Shown here: piece by piece, positions 5,969-11,709 of the stretch
Layout of the letters: every line of letters starts with the position of its first letter
Numbering within the stretch: position 1 is the stretch's first letter
From: an uncultured Clostridia bacterium
GTDB lineage: Bacteria > Bacillota > Clostridia > Christensenellales > Borkfalkiaceae
Length of the DNA: 11,709 nucleotides
Direction of reading: 5' to 3'
Assembly (NCBI GenBank): GCA_947174175.1
Contig: CAMWHW010000008.1
Span: 1 to 11,709, forward strand
Notes under the pieces: generated by a model
What the model saw: only the letters and a program-made list of their open reading frames with translations
What the model was told of the DNA's origin: nothing
The model's database searches: none
Translations under genes and position numbers: made by a program

Positions 5969-6874
5969 TTACGCCGCTACGGGAGGAGGCGCATATTGAG
6001 GCACGGGCTTTGCAATCTGGGGCACGATGGACTCTTCGAGAATGTCCAGAATTCTTCCCATACCTACGGGAACGTCGTCCTGTACGGCGTGAATTTTGAT
6101 ATTGAGTGAGTACTCCTTCTTTACCTCTTCGGAAGAAGACGACTTCTTCTGGTGCGCAACCGACGCGTTGATGTTGACGTTTGCCTTGAAGAACAGGAAC
6201 TTTGCCGAAGCGCTTGCGTCAATTTTGCTGTTTACGGTAGTTTCGCTGGACTCCTCGGAATTGTAAATCGAATTGATTTTTACGTTCAGCTCGATATCCG
6301 TGGAAGCCACGCGGATGAAAGGAATGGGCACGATGGTCAAAAGGGGCACCTGCAAGGTCATATCCTGGAAGACTGCGGGTGTAGCCGCGGTCGCCTTTTT
6401 CTTGTGAATGGTGATTTTAGCTTCGACGTCCGCCTCGCCTTCGCCTTTACCCTTGGCGGTAATCTTTACCTGCTTATCGCCGTCAATCTTTTCGCTTCCG
6501 CTCACGACCATTGCCGCGGCAATGGTACCTTCCGAATCGACTACGAAGTTCAGGACGACGCCGTCTGCGCCTTCCACCTTATATCCGCCGCCGTTGAGTT
6601 CGCTTTCAACAAAGCCTCTGCCGCCGTTTTCAATCGTGCAATAGCACTGCTCGGGAGTGCCCGGCTGATAGGGCGCTATTTCCTTGGGATACTTGAAATC
6701 GACGTATACCGGTCTTACGGCGTTGCCGTGTTCGTCATTCTGAAAGCCGACGCTCTTTATAAAATTTACCGTCGTCAGAGACGAATTGTTTTGCGCGCTT
6801 ACAACTGCGTTGAGCGCGCCGCCTAAAATTTTGTCAAACGCTATGCTTGACATTTCCTGTGCGGGATTAAACAT
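5969..6874 (-). CDS. DUF2589 domain-containing protein
   Basis: First gene of a tight four-gene cluster, 301 aa, function unknown. The N-terminus (SSIAFDKILGGALNAVVSAQ, then TTVNFIKSVGF) and VPLLTIVPIPFIRV (residues 176-189) match what I know of DUF2589, as does the C-terminal part YSLNIKIHAVQDD followed by GRILDILEE (255-281). Between residues ~45 and ~170 is an extra region that typical DUF2589 proteins of about 200 aa lack. It is rich in Gly, Val and alternating polar/hydrophobic residues (KVEGADGVVLNFVV, VKITAKGKGEGEADVE), so it looks like an inserted beta domain. The tail (285-301) is Pro-rich. There is no signal peptide or TM segment, so it is probably cytoplasmic. The ATG has a strong GGAGG at 6884-6888. 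Confidence 0.85.
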   Translation of the reverse strand: MFNPAQEMSSIAFDKILGGALNAVVSAQNNSSLTTVNFIKSVGFQNDEHGNAVRPVYVDFKYPKEIAPYQPGTPEQCYCTIENGGRGFVESELNGGGYKVEGADGVVLNFVVDSEGTIAAAMVVSGSEKIDGDKQVKITAKGKGEGEADVEAKITIHKKKATAATPAVFQDMTLQVPLLTIVPIPFIRVASTDIELNVKINSIYNSEESSETTVNSKIDASASAKFLFFKANVNINASVAHQKKSSSSEEVKKEYSLNIKIHAVQDDVPVGMGRILDILEESIVPQIAKPVPQYAPPPVAA

Positions 6875-6883
6875 TTGATTTTT

Positions 6884-6888
6884 CCTCC
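6884..6888 (-). promoter_or_regulatory. Ribosome binding site GGAGG of the DUF2589 gene
   Basis: GGAGG lies 9 nt before ATG 6874 and fixes that start over the internal Met8. It is the strongest site in the cluster, as expected for the first gene. I found no convincing promoter in the 74 bp between it and the terminator at 6963-6992. Confidence 0.7.
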
Positions 6889-6962
6889 AATTTTTTTACT
6901 GCTTTCCGGATAGCGTCTTTAATTTAACTTTCAAAAGTGCCACACGCTTGCGACAATAAAAA

Positions 6963-6992
6963 AACTCCCGACGAAAATTTTCGTCGGGAGTT
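6963..6992 (-). terminator. Intrinsic terminator of the carbonic anhydrase operon
   Basis: A 30-bp perfect inverted repeat (arms AACTCCCGACGAAAA and its complement) lies 24 bp after the stop of the 118-aa gene. On the - strand it is followed directly by a run of T residues (GGGAGTTTTTTATTG), the classic intrinsic terminator form. It separates the carbonic anhydrase operon from the DUF2589 cluster. Confidence 0.9.
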
Positions 6993-7016
6993 ACTCCTTT
7001 ATCCGTTTATTTAGTT

Positions 7017-7373
7017 TTAATCTATATCGATTACGTTGTCGTCCGTATCGTCCTCTGCCGTAAAGTAAGTTTTCTTTTTCAGCTTCCTTAACCCCACTGA
7101 AATTGCAATTACTATAAAAATGATAATAAAAGCAAACACGCCCGCGCCAACCGAAACGAGCACTATACCCGCAACGCGCAAGCTTCCGCCCGCAATTAAA
7201 AACCCGATGCCCGTGCCCAGGCAAGCTAAAATTACGCAGCAAGTTATAACCAGCAAGACGTTACACAGCACGTTGTGCCGCTTTCTGCGTTTGTCTTCCA
7301 GTTGCGGATTTCCGCCCATCTTCCGAAAGGCTATATATAATATCTGTAACAATACTTCAATAATATCTTCCAT
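7017..7373 (-). CDS. Small two-TM membrane protein
   Basis: A 118-aa protein of unknown function. A basic segment DKRRKRH (27-33) precedes TM1 (about 36-62, containing Cys37, Cys45, Cys46 and Cys51) and TM2 (about 67-95), followed by RKLKKK and an acidic tail (EDDTDDNVIDID). The positive residues on both flanks suggest both ends are cytoplasmic. It is the last gene of its operon, 12 bp after the carbonic anhydrase stop and 24 bp before a strong terminator. There is no Shine-Dalgarno sequence before ATG 7373, so it may rely on coupling. An alternative in-frame Met19 has GGAAG too close to serve as a site. A role with the carbonic anhydrase (for example in membrane recruitment) is speculation from position only. 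Confidence 0.7.
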   Translation of the reverse strand: MEDIIEVLLQILYIAFRKMGGNPQLEDKRRKRHNVLCNVLLVITCCVILACLGTGIGFLIAGGSLRVAGIVLVSVGAGVFAFIIIFIVIAISVGLRKLKKKTYFTAEDDTDDNVIDID

Positions 7374-7385
7374 AAAATGATTAAA

Positions 7386-7946
7386 TCAATTATCCAAATC
7401 GAAGTCGACCGCGCCGCTTTGAGTGTTATAGAGCGCGCCCGTAACTTCCAGTCCTTCCGTTTTGCATATCAGCCTTTGAATTTTCGCAACGCTTTGCTTT
7501 ACGTTGAGGATAGCCGCTTTAACCGCGTCCTCCTCCACCCCGATAGCCTGCCTTATTTCGTCGGTGATAAATCGAACGAAGCCGCCGTTTTGCTTTGCTG
7601 CTGCGCCCACCGCACCGCACATGGTATGCCCCAGCACGACTACGAGTTTGCAGCCGAGGTGCTCCACAGCGTACTCTATACTGCCCAGCTGGTGGTTGTC
7701 TATGACGTTGCCCGCAACGCGGATAACGAACAAATCGCCTATTCCCGCCGAAAAGATACATTCGGGAATAACTCTGGAATCAGAACAGCCGACTATTACG
7801 GCGTAGGGCTTTTGCCCGTTCTTACACGTGTAAAGTCGTTTTTCGGGCGAAATATCGCCTGCGCCCTTTACCGAATTTACGTAAATTTTGTTTCCTTCCT
7901 TTAAACGCTCCAACGCGTTTAAAGCCGATACGTATTTTTCCTGCAT
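7386..7946 (-). CDS. Beta-class carbonic anhydrase
   Basis: Catalyses reversible hydration of CO2 to bicarbonate in the cytoplasm, supplying bicarbonate to carboxylases and helping pH balance. This 186-aa protein has the zinc ligands Cys54 (in GCSDSR), His107 and Cys110 (in GHTMCGAV). It also has the Asp56/Arg58 dyad and the GDLFVIRVAGN motif (70-80). The C-terminal strand (VTGALYNTQSGAVDFD) closes the usual fold. Length is normal for the short bacterial class. ATG 7946 fits the family start (ALERLKEGN follows soon after) but has no Shine-Dalgarno sequence. It lies 17 bp after the stop of the 775-aa gene and 12 bp before the small membrane protein gene, so it is likely co-transcribed with both. 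Confidence 0.95.
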   Translation of the reverse strand: MQEKYVSALNALERLKEGNKIYVNSVKGAGDISPEKRLYTCKNGQKPYAVIVGCSDSRVIPECIFSAGIGDLFVIRVAGNVIDNHQLGSIEYAVEHLGCKLVVVLGHTMCGAVGAAAKQNGGFVRFITDEIRQAIGVEEDAVKAAILNVKQSVAKIQRLICKTEGLEVTGALYNTQSGAVDFDLDN

Positions 7947-7963
7947 AATATACTTAGATTTTA

Positions 7964-10291
7964 TTATTCTATAACGATAGTAAAAGTTAACGTTGCGGAA
8001 TTGCCCGTTCTGTCAACGGCTTCGATAGTGTGTGCGCCCTCTTTCAAAGTTTCAATCATGCTTAAATATATTTCGCCGTTATGATATATAGCTACCGATT
8101 TAACAACGTCGTTATCCGTAACGGTCAGCAAAGACAATAAGTCGTAAACTCTCGCTCCCTGTTCCAACGTAACGGTATCGTCATTTAAACCTTCCAACAA
8201 AATTTCCGGCACTTCGATATCCGTACAGGATACCACCAATTTTAAAACGTTATCTTCTATTATCGGTTGATAGTCGCATAAGCAGCCATTTGCTTCTTTT
8301 TCGCATGAGCTATGAGTTCCGGAACTTAATTCTGCGCTTTCATAGCTTGAACAAACGACGTCGCACAATTTGCTTTCTTTTACCAAAACGTATCCAAGCG
8401 TTAAGTTTACCGTACTATATGGTTTAACGTCTTTATCCTGCAAAACAAATTCGGACATATCGTAACTGCCGCTTAGCATTAACGTCAAATCGTTTCCCGT
8501 ATATACTGCGTAATTTGTCAGCAGAGTATAATTTATATTGTTTTCGTCGTCGTAAAGGACCAAACCGATAGAATATTTTGCATTTTTCTCCAACAAAATA
8601 TCTGATTTAATCGTTGCCGTAACTTCTACTGTCAATACGTTATCTTCAAGCGCGGTGGTTTCGTCAAAATTTTCAAACGTTATTGCGGTTGAAATTGCGC
8701 TCTTGTTTAAATCATTGACCTTCAACTGTTTTGCTTCGGTGTTTATTGTATAATATAAGTTTTCAACTTCCTTCGTCAAAGAAATGTCTTCAATAAATTC
8801 TTTTGAAATTTTTGTTAAAAATAAGTCCAAATTACTTTCAAACGCATATTCGTCATTCAATTCGCGACATATTGCGGAAGAATAAGTTGAAATCGTTTGG
8901 TCAGAAATGCCGATATTACTTGCAAAATACGATAAGAAACTGCTTACGTTCCAGGGAATCAACTCGTATATTTCATTCTGATAATCGGATGAAGAGCAAA
9001 CTGTTTCTCTTACCGCCCTTGAAACCTCGTCCCGGTTTTTGTTGTGATTGCACTTATAAACCAACAGCCCCGAATCAATAATTCTGTTATAACAACGGGT
9101 GCACACGGTATTCGATGAAGTGCCGTTCATGCCCATGACTTGTCTCGTATGGTATTTACTGTTTTTAAAACTTTTTATAATCGTATCTTTGGATAAATCG
9201 TATTCTCCTAAATGAAACATATTTTTTAAGGAAATGTTGTCAGAACTGTTTTCCTCGTCGTAATAGTCCCATGCGTCGACAAAATAAATTGCGTCGTTTT
9301 CTTGTTTTAAGTAATAGGCTAAATTGGTAGTGTTTATATCGGAAAAATAATCGGTATTTGAATTTTGTTCTATTTTAATAAGCTCTACATTTTGGGAATC
9401 GGTGTAATTCAGTTGAACGATCTTCTTCATTACGCCGCCCTCGCGGTAGGTGTCTAAATCCAATGCCCTTCTGATATTCCCGCCAGGATTATTCGTAATT
9501 TTATCTTCATAAGTTTGAACTTCTTTTCTTATAACGCTTTGAATTTTTGTCGTAGAGGTGTCCTGTATATTCATTAAATACTGACATTGAACGGGGTAAA
9601 AATCTTTATTGAATCTTGCAAAATCGACCACGGAACATTCAACGACTTCTTTATTGTTTTCGTCGTAATAATAGTTTACCTGCATAATTTGACACTGGTC
9701 AATATCGTCGTCATAATAGGTGCTGTAAATTTTGTCCTCATCTGAAACGTAAGCCCCGCAAGTGTGATACCAAGTCATTCGCGTAACGCTTATTTTTTGG
9801 GAATTTGCGTCATAATCGATTTTATAGTAATAGTTGTTGTAGCCGTCTTGAGCGTGTTGCGCCTCAAAGTATCTGGGCAGTTGAAACCATTCACCGAAGA
9901 CGGGCACCATATCCAGGACTGTGTAAATCTCTTTTTTTATCTCTAAAATATCGGTATCTGACCTTACCGCCGTCCCCGTAATAATAGCCAATTCGTCTGC
10001 GATGCTTTGATAATCCTGCAAGTCAAAGGATAAATCCGTTAAATATTCAGATTGGTCAGGTGTTGCCGAAGTTAAACGTACTTTTTGCGCACCGCTTGCC
10101 AACAAATTTAAATTGGGCAAATACTGTGCTTTTTCAACGCGGCTTTTAACAGTCATGCCTGTTGCAAAATCGTACTTGAATTTCTCTCCGTTTTTTAAAA
10201 TGAAACACCCGCCGAACCCGCCGATGCACAAAACCAAAGCCAGGACGAGGGTAATAATTTTTCCCACCGTTGACTTAAAAAATTTTACCAT
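7964..10291 (-). CDS. Exported protein, likely lipid- or membrane-anchored, with C-terminal Ig-like domain
   Basis: A 775-aa protein of unknown function. Residues 1-30 form a signal: basic start, hydrophobic core (IITLVLALVLCIGGF), then FGGC with Cys29. That is close to a lipobox, but Phe at -3 is unusual, so it is a lipoprotein or an N-terminally anchored protein. The body is rich in Asp, Asn, Tyr and Ser, as in surface proteins. Mid-protein, Cys397-x2-Cys400 and Cys414-x-His416 form a zinc-ribbon-like set. A further Cys-rich stretch (HSSCEKEANGCLCDY) precedes the last domain. Residues ~694-775 look like a bacterial Ig/HYR or DUF5011-type domain: VPEILLEG, LEQGARVYDLL, VTDND, GAHTIEAVDRTGNSATLT. 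ATG 10291 has GGAG 7 nt upstream (10298-10301) and good promoters. It leads the operon with the carbonic anhydrase. Confidence 0.75.
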   Translation of the reverse strand: MVKFFKSTVGKIITLVLALVLCIGGFGGCFILKNGEKFKYDFATGMTVKSRVEKAQYLPNLNLLASGAQKVRLTSATPDQSEYLTDLSFDLQDYQSIADELAIITGTAVRSDTDILEIKKEIYTVLDMVPVFGEWFQLPRYFEAQHAQDGYNNYYYKIDYDANSQKISVTRMTWYHTCGAYVSDEDKIYSTYYDDDIDQCQIMQVNYYYDENNKEVVECSVVDFARFNKDFYPVQCQYLMNIQDTSTTKIQSVIRKEVQTYEDKITNNPGGNIRRALDLDTYREGGVMKKIVQLNYTDSQNVELIKIEQNSNTDYFSDINTTNLAYYLKQENDAIYFVDAWDYYDEENSSDNISLKNMFHLGEYDLSKDTIIKSFKNSKYHTRQVMGMNGTSSNTVCTRCYNRIIDSGLLVYKCNHNKNRDEVSRAVRETVCSSSDYQNEIYELIPWNVSSFLSYFASNIGISDQTISTYSSAICRELNDEYAFESNLDLFLTKISKEFIEDISLTKEVENLYYTINTEAKQLKVNDLNKSAISTAITFENFDETTALEDNVLTVEVTATIKSDILLEKNAKYSIGLVLYDDENNINYTLLTNYAVYTGNDLTLMLSGSYDMSEFVLQDKDVKPYSTVNLTLGYVLVKESKLCDVVCSSYESAELSSGTHSSCEKEANGCLCDYQPIIEDNVLKLVVSCTDIEVPEILLEGLNDDTVTLEQGARVYDLLSLLTVTDNDVVKSVAIYHNGEIYLSMIETLKEGAHTIEAVDRTGNSATLTFTIVIE

Positions 10292-10321
10292 TAATTTCTC
10301 CGTGAATTATATGATACTGTA

Positions 10322-10350
10322 ATTATATCATACTTTTTTGAATTTGTGTT
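10322..10350 (-). promoter_or_regulatory. Extended -10 promoter of the 775-aa gene
   Basis: TATAAT (10322-10327) is preceded by TGA (10328-10330), a perfect extended -10 element. A weak -35, AACACA (10345-10350, 3 of 6), lies 17 bp upstream. RNA would start near 10315, leaving a leader of about 24 nt with the GGAG site. A second TATAAT at 10306-10311 lacks the TG and is too close to the start codon to be preferred. Confidence 0.65.
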
Positions 10351-10371
10351 ATAAAAAATAAATTTATATCG

Positions 10372-10388
10372 CCCTCTCCTCCGCCGCC
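10372..10388 (-). other. G-rich tract, possible two-tier G-quadruplex
   Basis: On the - strand GGCGGCGGAGGAGAGGG carries four or more GG pairs with 1-nt loops, inside an otherwise AT-rich leader. It lies between the two extended -10 promoters upstream of the 775-aa gene, so it would be present only in RNA from the distal promoter. It also resembles tandem Shine-Dalgarno sequences. Confidence 0.35.
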
Positions 10389-10429
10389 TTGCAGGAATAT
10401 ACACTTGTTCATTTTAGTTTGGTTTTTGT

Positions 10430-10438
10430 ATTATATCA
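10430..10438 (-). promoter_or_regulatory. Distal extended -10 promoter element
   Basis: TGATATAAT is identical to the proximal element at 10322-10330 and lies 108 bp further upstream. It directly abuts the T run of the terminator at 10438-10473. No good -35 is visible, but extended -10 promoters may not need one. RNA from here would have a leader of about 130 nt before the 775-aa start. Confidence 0.45.
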
Positions 10439-10473
10439 AAAAGAGAGCCGTTATTTTGTATAACGGCTCTCTT
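10438..10473 (-). terminator. Intrinsic terminator of the 98-aa gene
   Basis: 14-bp arms AAGAGAGCCGTTAT (10441-10454) and their complement (10460-10473) enclose a 5-nt loop. On the - strand the stem is followed by five T residues (10438-10442, partly shared with the stem). It lies 14 bp after the stop of the 98-aa gene. Confidence 0.88.
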
Positions 10474-10486
10474 ATTCAATTTAAAT

Positions 10487-10783
10487 TTACTTCCCGAATT
10501 TATTGATATCAAAGTGCGTAGTATCGCCCAATTCAATCGTTTCGCATTCGATTATTACACCTTCCTCGGCAAGTAAAGGAACTTTATTAACCACGTCAAT
10601 TATTGCCTTTTCGGCGTCCTCGAACGTTGCGTTTTCGTTCATAAAGCCTATATCCGTCGGCTTGCGGTGCACGAAACCGTGTGCCCTTAACACTTCAATC
10701 ATTTCGGCATATTCGAATATAGGGTTGGGCGTATGCTTTCTCAGTTTGCTTTCGTCGATTTTTATATTTAAACTTAACCTCAT
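10487..10783 (-). CDS. Small protein with possible VapD/Cas2-like fold
   Basis: A 98-aa protein, not firmly recognised. The order of predicted elements is beta (MRLSLNIKID), alpha (IFEYAEMIEVLRAHGF), beta (TDIGFMN), alpha (TFEDAEKAIIDVVNKVPLLA), beta (GVIIECETIEL). This order, the GF ending the first helix and the AEKAI helix recall VapD/Cas2-type ferredoxin-like proteins, some of which are endoribonucleases. The similarity is by eye and weak. A catalytic Asp could be Asp10 on the first strand. ATG 10783 has AAGGAG (10789-10794) 5 nt upstream. It stands 60 bp after ppdK, behind a hairpin, and ends at its own terminator, so it is expressed by read-through or from a promoter I could not identify. 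Confidence 0.65.
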   Translation of the reverse strand: MRLSLNIKIDESKLRKHTPNPIFEYAEMIEVLRAHGFVHRKPTDIGFMNENATFEDAEKAIIDVVNKVPLLAEEGVIIECETIELGDTTHFDINKFGK

Positions 10784-10800
10784 TTTATCTCCTTATAAAG

Positions 10801-10829
10801 TAATACCCTAAGACGAGCCTAGGGTATTA
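10801..10829 (-). terminator. Hairpin between ppdK and the 98-aa gene
   Basis: 10-bp arms TAATACCCTA (10801-10810) and complement (10820-10829) with a 9-nt loop, 14 bp after the ppdK stop. On the - strand the stem is followed only by CTTTATAAG, a weak T tract. Termination may therefore be partial, letting some transcription into the 98-aa gene whose ribosome site begins 6 nt beyond the stem. Confidence 0.6.
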
Positions 10830-10843
10830 TCTCTTTTATTTAC

Positions 10844-11709
10844 TTACTTTCTGGGGTTGGAAATGTTTGCCTGAGCCGCTGCGAGGCGTGCGATGGGCAC
10901 GCGGTAAGGCGAGCAGGAAACGTAGTCCAGACCGATCTTGTGGCAGAACTCGATGGACGAAGGGTCGCCGCCGTGTTCGCCGCAGATACCGCAGTGAAGC
11001 GCTTTGCGTTCGCCCTTGCCGAGCTTAACGGCGGTTTCCATAAGCTTGCCGACGCCTATCGTATCCAGACGGCTGAACGGATCGCTTTCGTAAATCTTAC
11101 CCGCATAGTACGAAGGCAGGAATTTGCCCGCGTCGTCACGCGAGAAGCCGAAAGTCATCTGCGTCAAGTCGTTGGTGCCGAAGCAGAAGAACTCCGCTTC
11201 CTTTGCAATCTCGTCCGCGGTGAGCGCCGCACGGGGAATTTCTATCATGGTGCCGACTTCGTATTTGAGGTCAACGCCCGAAGCCTTGATAACCGCGTCG
11301 GCGGTTTCAACGACCGTCTTCTTTACGAACGCAAGCTCCTTAACCTCGCCAACGAGGGGAATCATAATTTCGGGAACGACCTTCCAGTCCTTGTGCCTCT
11401 TCTGCACTGCGATAGCCGCCTTGATGACCGCGTTGGTCTGCATAACGGCGATTTCAGGATAGGTTACGGTAAGACGGCAGCCGCGGTGACCCATCATGGG
11501 GTTGAACTCGTGGAGGTCGCTGATAATCTGCTTAATCTGCGCAACCGTCTTGCCCTGCGACTTTGCAAGCGCCGCAATATCAGCCTCGTCGGTGGGAACG
11601 AACTCGTGAAGAGGAGGGTCAAGGAAACGAATGGTTACGGGCTGACCTTCGAGTGCTTCCATAAGTCCTTCGAAGTCCGCCTGCTGCATGGGCTCGATTT
11701 TAGCGAGCG
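10844..11709 (-). CDS. ppdK: Pyruvate, phosphate dikinase, C-terminal part
   Basis: Interconverts pyruvate + ATP + Pi with PEP + AMP + PPi in the cytoplasm; in many anaerobes it runs glycolytically or links to PPi metabolism. The visible 287 residues are the C-terminal PEP/pyruvate-binding TIM barrel. The order is: LAKIEPMQQADFEGL, then TIRFLDPPLHEF, MGHRGCRL (family catalytic Arg), GTMIEIPRAAL (metal-binding Glu), FGTNDLTQMTFGFSRDD (metal-binding Asp) and HCGICGEHGGDP with the catalytic Cys. The frame stays open to the window edge (codons begin at 11707), so ATG 11689 is an internal Met and the ATP-grasp and phosphohistidine domains are outside. The TAA at 10844 follows SNPRK, a normal end for the family. 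No defect is seen in the visible part. Confidence 0.97.
   Translation of the reverse strand, partial: LAKIEPMQQADFEGLMEALEGQPVTIRFLDPPLHEFVPTDEADIAALAKSQGKTVAQIKQIISDLHEFNPMMGHRGCRLTVTYPEIAVMQTNAVIKAAIAVQKRHKDWKVVPEIMIPLVGEVKELAFVKKTVVETADAVIKASGVDLKYEVGTMIEIPRAALTADEIAKEAEFFCFGTNDLTQMTFGFSRDDAGKFLPSYYAGKIYESDPFSRLDTIGVGKLMETAVKLGKGERKALHCGICGEHGGDPSSIEFCHKIGLDYVSCSPYRVPIARLAAAQANISNPRK

Noticed and set aside
6152..6826. 224-aa + strand open frame
   Set aside because: It lies antisense inside the DUF2589 gene, has no recognisable motif and has no ribosome site; it is a by-product of codon choice on the other strand.
6920..6945. Sigma-54-like TGGCAC on the - strand upstream of the DUF2589 gene
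   Set aside because: The required GC of the -12 element is missing at the right distance.
7377..7904. 175-aa + strand open frame
   Set aside because: It is antisense to the carbonic anhydrase gene, whose catalytic motifs are intact on the - strand.
10323..10412. 29-aa - strand mini-ORF (MNKCIFLQGGGGEG...) in the leader of the 775-aa gene
   Set aside because: No ribosome site, and its 3' end overlaps the proximal promoter; the Gly run comes only from the G-rich tract. A leader peptide is possible but not supported.
11687..11689. ATG as the start of the dikinase gene
   Set aside because: The preceding in-frame codons continue the conserved PPDK sequence (LAKIEP), so the gene runs past the window edge.
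1..11709. CRISPR array, tRNA, rRNA, insertion sequence or attachment site
   Set aside because: No regularly spaced repeats, cloverleaf sequences, transposase or integrase motifs were seen on either strand.

Overview
The window looks like a chromosomal segment of an anaerobic, low-to-mid GC Firmicute, most likely a gut Clostridia lineage. The basis is gene content: an A-type flavodiiron protein, a clostridial-type pyruvate phosphate dikinase, an FtsX/MacB-type ABC exporter pair, AAGGAG-type ribosome binding sites and consensus TATAAT promoters. The placement is an inference from style; there is no rRNA or other marker gene to confirm it.

Layout. One gene is on the + strand: the 3' part of a flavodiiron protein gene (1-642, cut by the window edge). 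Everything else reads on the - strand. Starting from the right edge, the order of transcription is: (a) the 3' part of ppdK (10844-11709, cut by the edge), a hairpin (10801-10829), a small gene of 98 aa (10487-10783) and its terminator (10438-10473); (b) a leader with two extended -10 promoters and a G-rich tract, then a 775-aa exported protein (7964-10291), a beta-carbonic anhydrase (7386-7946), a 118-aa two-TM membrane protein (7017-7373) and a strong terminator (6963-6992); (c) a DUF2589 protein (5969-6874), a 286-aa protein that looks like a split DUF2589 relative (5086-5946), a 180-aa helical protein (4543-5085) and a 257-aa protein with a possible Cys/His deamidase-like motif (3757-4530), followed by a short HTH regulator (3377-3718); (d) an ABC ATPase (2602-3303) and its permease (713-2608), ending at a perfect palindromic terminator (663-694) shared with the convergent flavodiiron gene.

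How the genes fit together. The four genes at 3757-6874 are packed with gaps of 22, 0 and 12 bp, and at least two share a beta-strand motif. They are the best candidate here for an undescribed multi-protein system. The HTH gene and the ABC pair follow on the same strand with no visible terminator between, but the ATPase has its own promoter, placed so that its mRNA may be leaderless. The 775-aa protein, carbonic anhydrase and small membrane protein form a second operon. No mobile element, tRNA, rRNA or CRISPR array was seen. No gene-free stretch exceeds 300 bp; the longest (10292-10486) holds two promoters, a G-rich tract and a terminator.
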